From assembly GCA_031428675.1 (NCBI GenBank), contig JANOYC010000159.1, positions 1 to 6,345 of the forward strand: a DNA stretch of 6,345 nucleotides. The letters are read 5' to 3'. The notes below the pieces were generated by a model, which saw only the letters and a list, made by a program, of their open reading frames with translations, was not told the DNA's origin and searched no databases. Of this stretch, positions 1 through 6,345 are shown one piece after another. Position 1 is the stretch's first letter. Every line of letters starts with the position of its first letter. The DNA comes from JANOYC01 sp031428675 (lineage in GTDB: Bacteria > Actinomycetota > Actinomycetes > Actinomycetales > Microbacteriaceae). The position numbers were made by a program, and so were the translations under genes.

Positions 1-1596
<1,596 letters not shown>

Positions 1597-1601
<5 letters not shown>

Positions 1602-2046
1602 GGGATGCCTCCACAGACGTCGAATGGTCGCGCGCTGTCGCGCTCAACTGGACGAGCGTGGCGGACACCTCGCGGTGCACGCTCCGCTCCAAGAAGAAAG
1701 ACAGAAACGGAATCACGCCACCGAGAGCAACGAGAACGAACCGACCGAACCGCCAGCGCAGCAGCGACCACAATCGAAAATCGGTGAACAAGTACACGAC
1801 GTACAGCCAGCCGTGCACGATCAGGATGACCGTGGATAGGTTGATCGCCTGGATGAGCGGCTTCGGCACGAGCGCGAGAAATCCCTGTGCACCGCCCAGT
1901 TCGATGTCAACGCCGAAGCCGTAGCGGAACACCATCATCAGCGTGAGCAGCAGCAGGAATCCGCCGGTTACGAACGAGGAAACGCGATACACCGCGAGGG
2001 TGGTGCGGATGCGCGTCGCGTCGGCAGGAAGAGGCGCGATAGGCAT
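1597..2046 (-). CDS. DUF3817 integral membrane protein
   Basis: This 149-residue protein has three predicted membrane helices, at about 23-40, 68-87 and 101-119. It has a short N-terminal cytoplasm-like segment and a polar C-terminal tail. The motif VHGWLYVVYL (77-86) opens the second half of helix two, and GGVIPFLSFFLER (109-121) closes helix three. These match the small actinobacterial family DUF3817, whose hallmark is the HG pair. No biochemical function is known to me. The frame is open further upstream to 2277, but the extra 77 residues are Arg/Ser-rich and antisense-like, and they overlap the SURF1 gene. ATG at 2046 begins where membrane-protein character begins. It lies four bases after the SURF1 stop, and its only purine-rich motif (AGAGGG) abuts the ATG, so translation probably depends on coupling to SURF1. 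Its TAG overlaps the proposed guaA ATT by one base. The family call is fairly sure; the role is unknown. Confidence 0.9.
1608..1612 (-). promoter_or_regulatory. Ribosome-binding site that decides the guaA start
   Basis: The minus strand reads TGGAGG followed by CATCCC and then ATT. This is a near-consensus Shine-Dalgarno core with a six-base spacer to the ATT at 1601-1599. No ATG, GTG or TTG lies at a suitable distance in the guaA frame. A CTG at 1616-1614 lies upstream of and too close to the motif to be served by it. The site lies inside the last codons of the upstream DUF3817 gene. Confidence 0.6.
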
Positions 2047-2050
2047 CCCT

Positions 2051-2893
2051 CTAGTGTAGTTCGGCCTCTCGCCGGTCGAACTCCTCGCGCTCCCAGGCAT
2101 CCTTGACCAGTCGGTACCAGAGGTACAGCGCGAACAGCGCGAACACCGCCCATTCGACGGCGTAGAAGATATTGAGCAGATTGAGCGCGGCCTCGGATGC
2201 CGGTGGCGGCGAGTCGATCGCTCCCAGCCCGGCGAGCGGTTGGTCGGTGAGCACGTAGCCGACGTACACCTCGTCAAGATTCACGACCGGGTTCTCGTCG
2301 CTCCATTGGTTGACCAGCGCCGCGGTTGACAGCGCTGCCTGCTCGCCATTCTCGAAGTCGGACTGCTGTGGAGCGTCGCTCGGCAAGTACCGTCCCGACA
2401 GGTCGATCGGCGTGTGGATTCCCTCGACACCGTCCGCCGCCGCTTGTCTCGCTTCGGCATCGAGCTGGCCGATCGCTCGCTCCGCGGCCTGCTGATCTGG
2501 TGCCCAACCGACCGCTACTGCGAGACTTGCCCGGTCGGGATCAGTCGTGACCGCATGGCCGACAACCCAGACGACCGCGTCATCCGGATTGTCTTCGGAC
2601 GCCTGGCCGCCGACCGCGCCGACCGTCGAGCGGCCGGTCAGAATCTCGAACTCGCCCGCGATAAAGGTGCCACTCACCTCCACGCGTTGCCCGGCGATGG
2701 CTCCGGTCACCGGTGATCCCGGCTCCGTCACGTCACTCAGTGGAACGGGTCGCTCGGTGGCGCTCTCAGGCGTGACGGCCATGTCGACGCTGCGCGCCAG
2801 CTGCCATTGCCCGAGCCACGCGAAGCCGGAGGCGATCGCGAGCGCAAGGACAAGCGCGGCTATCCACCGCGGTCGGCGCGCTACTGTCCACAC
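2051..2893 (-). CDS. SURF1-family cytochrome c oxidase assembly protein
   Basis: SURF1 proteins are membrane proteins that help assemble haem-copper cytochrome oxidase, probably at the stage of haem a delivery to subunit I. The 280 residues show the family plan. A basic start with RRPRW (6-10) precedes the first membrane helix (about 11-27), which is followed at once by LGQWQLARS (27-35). A large extracytoplasmic domain follows at about 36-235, with RVEVSGTF at 70-77 and DLSGRYLPS at 164-172. The second helix is at about 237-260 and leads into a charged cytoplasmic tail. The start is GTG at 2893, with GAGG ten bases upstream. An in-frame TGA lies 15 bases before the GTG and rules out a longer protein. 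The conserved C-terminal His of proteobacterial SURF1 is not evident: the aligned stretch reads LNIFYAVEW. The gene sits 105 nt after glpD and 4 nt before the DUF3817 gene. The family is well supported by architecture and motifs; function is inferred from the family. Confidence 0.9.
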   Translation of the reverse strand: MWTVARRPRWIAALVLALAIASGFAWLGQWQLARSVDMAVTPESATERPVPLSDVTEPGSPVTGAIAGQRVEVSGTFIAGEFEILTGRSTVGAVGGQASEDNPDDAVVWVVGHAVTTDPDRASLAVAVGWAPDQQAAERAIGQLDAEARQAAADGVEGIHTPIDLSGRYLPSDAPQQSDFENGEQAALSTAALVNQWSDENPVVNLDEVYVGYVLTDQPLAGLGAIDSPPPASEAALNLLNIFYAVEWAVFALFALYLWYRLVKDAWEREEFDRREAELH

Positions 2894-2940
2894 GGATATA
2901 TCGCCTCAAGAATCGTGATCGGGCCGCGGAGTGGGCCATT

Positions 2941-2960
2941 CCATCTTCGCCCATGTTCGC
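2941..2960. repeat. Two adjacent 10-bp near-repeats in the glpD-SURF1 gap
   Basis: CCATCTTCGC is followed directly by CCATGTTCGC, nine of ten bases alike. The pair lies between the glpD stop and the SURF1 start. It could be a chance or slippage product. No protein-binding role can be claimed from the sequence. Confidence 0.6.
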
Positions 2961-2968
2961 TGGGCATC

Positions 2969-3008
2969 CGCCCCGCTGCTAGGGCGTCCGCTCGGCTGCT
3001 AGGGCGTC
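2969..3008 (-). repeat. 20-bp tandem duplication spanning the glpD stop codon
   Basis: Read on the minus strand, two 20-bp units (3008-2989 and 2988-2969) match at 18 positions. Their first 14 bases, GACGCCCTAGCAGC, are identical. The first unit contains the end of the last sense codons and the TAG of glpD; the second lies just downstream. Because 20 is not a multiple of three, the second TAG is out of frame. The duplication does not change GlpD itself and only lengthens the gap before SURF1. Confidence 0.9.
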
Positions 3009-4726
3009 ACGATGTCAGGCGCTTCGAGCCGCGCACGGTCAGCAGACGCGTCATCGGGCTGTTCTTGGCTCGCAATCTCCGCCGCGACCCTGCGAAGGTA
3101 GTGGTTGACTTCACGCTCGGTGCGCTCGGCGTCCCAGCCGAGTTCTGTCGCCATGAGTTGTGCCGCGACCGGAGCCGCAGACACTCCCCGATCCCACGCC
3201 TCGATCGAGATGCGGGTGCGTCGCGCGAGCACGTCCTCGAGGTGCAGAGCGCCTTCGTGCGTCGCCGCATAGACAACCTCGGCGGCGATGTAGTCATCGG
3301 CGCCCGGAAGCGCCTCCTGCAGCTCCGGGCGTTCCCGGATGAGGTCGAGCAACTCGTCGGTGAGCACGCCGTAGCGGTTCAGCAAGTGCTCGATGCGTGC
3401 CTTGTGCACGCCGAACGCCCGCGCTAGCTTGCCGCGCTTGTTCCACGCGGCCTGATAGCCCTCCGCGCCGAGTAGGGCGATGTCTTCCGTGATGCTCGCC
3501 GGCACCGGACCGTCGATCGCCGCGGCCGCCTCATCGATCGCATCCTTCGCCATGATCCGGTAGGTCGTCCACTTGCCGCCAGCGACGACGACGAGTCCGG
3601 GCACGCTGTGCGCGACGATGTGCTCGCGACTGAGCTTTGACGTTTGATCGCTCTCACCCGCCAGCAATGGCCGCAGTCCGGCGAACACGCCCTCGACGTC
3701 GTCGCGGGTGAGCGGAACCGCGAGCACGCGGTTGACGTGCTCGAGGATGTATTCGATGTCGGCGGCGGTGGCCGCCGGGTGCGCCTTGTCGAGGTCCCAA
3801 TCGGTGTCGGTCGTGCCGATGAGCCAATGCCGTCCCCAGGGGATGACGAACAGCACGCTCTTCTCCGTGCGCAGGATGAGCCCGAGTTTCGACTGGAAGC
3901 GATCGCGCGGCACGACGAGGTGCACACCCTTTGATGCCCGCACCTTGAATTGGCCGCGCTCACCCACCATGGCCTGCGTGTCGTCGGTCCAAACGCCGGT
4001 CGCGTTCACCACTTGACGGGCCCGGATGTCGAACTTCTCGCCCGTTTCGAGGTCGTGCGCATGCACTCCCACCACGCGTTGCCCGACTTTGATGAACCCC
4101 TCGACCCGCAACCTGCTCGCTACGTGCGCGCCGTAGAAGCTCGCGGTGCGCGCGAGATTCGCGACATACCGGGCGTCATCGACCTGAGCGTCGTAGTAGG
4201 CGAGTCCGCCGATGCACGCGCTGTGGGCGAGACTCGGCGCCGCGCGCATCACTTGTCGCTTCGACAAGTGCCGATGATGCGGCACGCCCGATGGCCGTCC
4301 GCCGGAGAAACTGAAGAGGTCGTACAGCAACATGCCCGCGCCGACATACAACCGCTCGATGACGGGCTTGGTGAGCGGGTAGAGGAAGCGCACCGGCTTC
4401 ACGAGGTGCGGAGCAATGCGCTGCAGAAGAAGGCCGCGCTCGATAAGGGCTTCGCGCACGAGTCGGAAATCGAGCTGTTCCAGATAGCGAATGCCGCCGT
4501 GCACGAGTTTGGACGAACGACTCGATGTGCCGCTGGCCCAGTCCCGTGCTTCGACGAGACCGACGCGGAGTCCGCGAGTCGCGGCATCCAGCGCACTACC
4601 GGCACCGACGATGCCGCCGCCGACCACCAGGATGTCGAGTTCTTTGTCTTTCAACGCACGGATGGCATCCGCGCGCTCCACCGGACCGAGTTTCGACGAG
4701 CGCGTCACCGAGCGGTGTGCGGCCAT
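2999..4726 (-). CDS. glpD: FAD-dependent glycerol-3-phosphate dehydrogenase (aerobic type)
   Basis: GlpD oxidises sn-glycerol-3-phosphate to dihydroxyacetone phosphate at the membrane and passes the electrons to quinone. The 575 residues match the usual length for actinobacterial GlpD. The FAD-binding Rossmann motif GGGIVGAG is at 36-43, with Glu59 closing the second strand. The family signature SSRSSKLVHGGIRYLEQ is at 68-84. NATGVWTD (241-248), GTTDTDWD (304-311), AGLRPLL (349-355) and GGKWTTYR (383-390) complete the flavin and substrate site. The C-terminal helical DAO_C domain spans about 410-550 and includes RRTRISIE. The start is ATG at 4726, preceded by AAGGAG with a five-base spacer. 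The gene lies 33 nt after guaB3 and is probably cotranscribed with it. No glpK or glpF is in the window. Membership in the GlpD family is certain; which of possible GlpD paralogues it is cannot be told. Confidence 0.97.
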   Translation of the reverse strand: MAAHRSVTRSSKLGPVERADAIRALKDKELDILVVGGGIVGAGSALDAATRGLRVGLVEARDWASGTSSRSSKLVHGGIRYLEQLDFRLVREALIERGLLLQRIAPHLVKPVRFLYPLTKPVIERLYVGAGMLLYDLFSFSGGRPSGVPHHRHLSKRQVMRAAPSLAHSACIGGLAYYDAQVDDARYVANLARTASFYGAHVASRLRVEGFIKVGQRVVGVHAHDLETGEKFDIRARQVVNATGVWTDDTQAMVGERGQFKVRASKGVHLVVPRDRFQSKLGLILRTEKSVLFVIPWGRHWLIGTTDTDWDLDKAHPAATAADIEYILEHVNRVLAVPLTRDDVEGVFAGLRPLLAGESDQTSKLSREHIVAHSVPGLVVVAGGKWTTYRIMAKDAIDEAAAAIDGPVPASITEDIALLGAEGYQAAWNKRGKLARAFGVHKARIEHLLNRYGVLTDELLDLIRERPELQEALPGADDYIAAEVVYAATHEGALHLEDVLARRTRISIEAWDRGVSAAPVAAQLMATELGWDAERTEREVNHYLRRVAAEIASQEQPDDASADRARLEAPDIVTP

Positions 4727-4731
4727 GGCCT

Positions 4732-4737
4732 CTCCTT
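4732..4737 (-). promoter_or_regulatory. Ribosome-binding site of glpD
   Basis: The minus strand reads AAGGAG, then AGGCC, then ATG at 4726. This strong site with a five-base spacer fixes the glpD start. It lies inside the 33-nt gap after the guaB3 stop. Confidence 0.85.
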
Positions 4738-4759
4738 CCTGGCGATCGTTGTGCTGACG

Positions 4760-5881
4760 CTAACTTCTGGTATACGGCGCGACGACAACCTCGACACGCT
4801 GGAACTCCTTGAGAGTCGAGTATCCGGTCGTGGCCATCGAGCGACGCAACGCGCCCATCAAATTCACCCGACCGTCGGGGTGCGAGCTGGGGCCGTTCAG
4901 AATCTCGGCGAGCGGCGCGAGCTGGCCGACCTCCACGCGGTGCCCGCGCGGCAATTCGGGGTGGTGTGCCTCAGCGCCCCAGTGCCAACCGCCGCCGGGC
5001 ACGTCGGTCGCGCGCGCGAGGGTCGAACCGAGCATCACCGCATCAGCCCCGACCGAGATCGCCTTGACGATGTCGCCTGAGCTGCCGAGCCCGCCGTCGG
5101 CGATCACGTGCACGTAGCGCCCGCCCGATTCGTCCATGTAGTCGCGGCGTGCACCGGCGACATCCGCCACCGCCGTCGCCATCGGTGCATGGATGCCGAG
5201 GGTCGCGCGAGTCGTGGACGCCGCGCCGCCGCCGAAACCGACGAGCACTCCCGCAGCGCCGGTGCGCATGAGGTGCAGTGCGGCGGTGTAGGTCGCCGCA
5301 CCTCCGACGATCACCGGCACGTCGAGCTCGTAGATGAACTTCTTGAGATTGAGCGGCTCGCTCGCCTTCGAGACGTGCTCGGCACTCACGGTGGTGCCGC
5401 GAATGACGAAGATGTCGACGCCCGCGTCGATGACGGTCGCGGAGAACTCCTGGGTGCGCTGCGGGCTCAGCGCCGCGGCAACCGTGACTCCGGCTTGGCG
5501 GATCTCGGCAATGCGCTCTTTGATGAGCTCGGGCTTGATCGGCTCGGAATAGAGCTCCTGCATGCGACGCGTCGCCACCGCCGCTGGTAGTGCGCGGATC
5601 TCTGACAGCACTCGCTCGGGGTTCTCGTAACGGGTCCAGACGCCCTCGAGGTCGAGCACACCGAGCCCGCCGAGTCGACCCATCTCGATTGCCGTCGACG
5701 GCGACACGACGGAATCCATTGGTGCGGCGAGCACCGGGATCTGAAATTCGTACGCGTCGATGCTCCAGGTGACCGACACGTCTCGCGGGTCGCGGGTGCG
5801 ACGGCTCGGCACGATCGCAATGTCGTCGAAGGCGTAGACGCGGCGCGCGCGCTTGGCGTTACCGATTTCGATGTCGTTCAC
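4760..5881 (-). CDS. guaB3: GuaB3, IMP dehydrogenase-related protein without CBS domains
   Basis: This 373-residue TIM-barrel protein belongs to the GuaB-related family 2 (GuaB3) found beside guaB in actinobacteria. The opening residues AFDDIAIVPSRRT (17-29) and PVLAAPMDSVV (49-59) match the IMPDH start. The CBS pair normally inserted near residue 100 is absent. The nucleotide-phosphate region is well kept: GVLVGFGGG (211-219), ADGGLGSSGD (261-270) with Asp262, and GADAVMLGS (278-286). The position of the IMPDH catalytic cysteine, in the loop normally read as SICTTR, is Ser222 in AASTTR. There is no cysteine anywhere in the protein, so standard covalent IMPDH or GMP reductase chemistry is not expected. 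Its true reaction is unknown to me; IMPDH activity has been reported for a cyanobacterial GuaB3. The start is GTG at 5881, with only a weak purine-rich motif upstream. An in-frame TAG 12 bases before the GTG excludes a longer form. It is the first gene of the minus-strand cluster and may be guided by the divergent region on its left flank. Confidence 0.95.
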   Translation of the reverse strand: MNDIEIGNAKRARRVYAFDDIAIVPSRRTRDPRDVSVTWSIDAYEFQIPVLAAPMDSVVSPSTAIEMGRLGGLGVLDLEGVWTRYENPERVLSEIRALPAAVATRRMQELYSEPIKPELIKERIAEIRQAGVTVAAALSPQRTQEFSATVIDAGVDIFVIRGTTVSAEHVSKASEPLNLKKFIYELDVPVIVGGAATYTAALHLMRTGAAGVLVGFGGGAASTTRATLGIHAPMATAVADVAGARRDYMDESGGRYVHVIADGGLGSSGDIVKAISVGADAVMLGSTLARATDVPGGGWHWGAEAHHPELPRGHRVEVGQLAPLAEILNGPSSHPDGRVNLMGALRRSMATTGYSTLKEFQRVEVVVAPYTRS

Positions 5882-6043
5882 CGCACCAGCCTACCGACCC
5901 CGCGCCGCGGTGTCGGATGATGCGATGATCGTCGCTCTCGACCGGCGAGGCGCGGCCCGCGTCGCCTGCTTGGCGCGGCCCGCGTCGCCTGCGCGCTGTG
6001 GCGGGCGTCGCCTGCTTGGCGCGGCATCCGTCATGCTGGAGCC
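5882..6043. promoter_or_regulatory. Divergent intergenic region between guaB3 and the aminotransferase gene
   Basis: These 162 bp separate two genes that point away from each other, so promoters in both directions should lie here by inference. I could not pick a convincing -35/-10 pair on either strand. Visible structure is a 14-bp imperfect palindrome at 5922-5935 (GCGATGATCGTCGC) and a G+C-rich tandem array at about 5949-6025. The palindrome could be an operator, but nothing in the sequence names its regulator. Confidence 0.45.
5949..6025. repeat. 23-bp tandem repeat array, about 3.3 copies
   Basis: Units begin at 5949, 5972 and 5995, with a partial fourth at 6018. Units one and two share their first 21 bases exactly. 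Unit three matches unit one at 18 of 23 positions. A 21-base stretch at 5959-5979 recurs exactly at 6005-6025, two periods later. Units one and two contain the self-complementary core CGCGGCCCGCG, which could form a small hairpin. The array ends 18 bases before the aminotransferase ATG. There are no spacers, so it is not a CRISPR array. Confidence 0.93.
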
Positions 6044-6345
6044 ATGACGACCGTTCGCGCTGACCCCCTCGAGCTGCTTCGCGCGCGCACGAGCGTGAAG
6101 TGGACGCTGCACCCGCCCGAAGTGCTGCCGCTGTTCGTCGCCGAGATGGATTACCCGCTCGCTGAGCCGATCACCGCCGCACTCGTCGACGCCGTTTCCC
6201 GCTCCGACACCGGCTACGCCGTGGGGCCCGGAGCGCTCGCGCCGGCGTTTGCGTCGTTCGCCGCCGGGCGGTGGGGGTGGACTGTCGAGCCGTCGCGCAT
6301 CCGCACGACCTCTGACGTGAGCGTCGCGATCGTCGAAACGTTGCG
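6044..6345 (+). CDS. MalY/PatB-type PLP-dependent aminotransferase or C-S lyase, N-terminal 100 codons only
   Basis: The protein is of fold-type I, class I/II aminotransferase kind. Members of the MalY/PatB/AecD group cleave carbon-sulphur bonds, as in cystathionine beta-lyase, and some act as aminotransferases. The sequence shows the N-terminal family signature SVKWTLHPPEVLPLFVAEMDY (17-37). This matches the KW...P..VLPLWVA.(M/S)DF pattern of MalY and corynebacterial AecD. SDTGYAVGPGAL (54-65) and the start of the cofactor domain, IRTTSDVSVAIVETLR (86 onward), follow. The PLP lysine lies outside the window, since the family is usually about 390 residues. The start is ATG at 6044. GGAG at 6038-6041 precedes it by only two bases, which is close. 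A short out-of-frame reading frame ends in an ATGA overlap at this start. The gene is divergent from guaB3 and has no evident tie to the minus-strand cluster. The subfamily is likely; the substrate cannot be told. Confidence 0.92.
   Translation, partial: MTTVRADPLELLRARTSVKWTLHPPEVLPLFVAEMDYPLAEPITAALVDAVSRSDTGYAVGPGALAPAFASFAAGRWGWTVEPSRIRTTSDVSVAIVETL

Noticed and set aside
2047..2277. N-terminal extension of the DUF3817 protein up to 2277
   Set aside because: The extra 77 residues are Arg/Ser/Thr-rich, overlap the SURF1 gene in another frame, and end where the family-like sequence begins at ATG 2046.
2894..2998. Rho-independent terminator or promoter in the glpD-SURF1 gap
   Set aside because: I found only weak inverted repeats, no T-run after a stem and no convincing promoter boxes, so none is called.
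3950..5080. 376-codon open frame on the plus strand opposite glpD and guaB3
   Set aside because: It runs antisense across two real genes and their junction, its composition is rich in Arg, His and Ala, and it shows no known motif.
5949..6025. CRISPR array
   Set aside because: The units are directly adjacent with no unique spacers, and no cas gene is present.
5882..6043. Purine riboswitch or other structured leader for guaB3
   Set aside because: The region before guaB3 is short and dominated by GC-rich repeats. No purine-aptamer core could be recognised on either strand.
5853..6047. 64-codon plus-strand frame ending at the aminotransferase start
   Set aside because: It begins antisense within guaB3 and runs through the tandem repeat. 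Only its last four codons, noted separately, have any possible regulatory meaning.

Overview
The window is high-G+C DNA with six protein-coding genes. The evidence points to an actinobacterium, probably of the Microbacteriaceae or a close relative. The GuaA sequence is of the actinobacterial type, with PVLVVDFGAQYAQLIARR near its start and NRVVLDVTSKP near its end. The window also carries GuaB3, an actinobacterial three-helix DUF3817 membrane protein and a divergent SURF1. The genus is inferred from protein style and gene order, not from a search.

Layout. Five genes lie on the minus strand and read from right to left: guaB3 (5881-4760), glpD (4726-2999), a SURF1-family gene (2893-2051), a DUF3817 membrane-protein gene (2046-1597) and guaA (about 1601 to beyond base 1). 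The gaps are 33 nt, 105 nt, 4 nt and a 1-nt overlap, so this is probably one operon, or at most two with a break in the 105-nt gap. On the plus strand, divergent from guaB3 across 162 bp, the first 100 codons of a MalY/PatB-type PLP-dependent aminotransferase or C-S lyase run off the right edge.

How the genes fit together. guaA makes GMP from XMP, and guaB3 is an IMP-dehydrogenase relative, so the two ends of the cluster concern guanine nucleotides. The genes between them concern respiration and the membrane: GlpD feeds glycerol-3-phosphate electrons to quinone, SURF1 assists cytochrome oxidase assembly, and the DUF3817 protein is an uncharacterised membrane protein. From memory, M. tuberculosis also carries guaB3 and guaA in one neighbourhood with a flavoenzyme gene next to guaB3. 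The linkage therefore looks old, while the genes in between vary.

Points of interest. guaA appears to have no ATG, GTG or TTG start before its first conserved strand, and its best start is an ATT with a good ribosome-binding site. The GuaB3 homologue contains no cysteine at all. Three gene boundaries carry short tandem duplications: 18 bp at the guaA start, 20 bp over the glpD stop, and about three copies of a 23-bp unit before the aminotransferase. I see no mobile element, RNA gene, CRISPR array or defence system, and nothing that amounts to a wholly new system.
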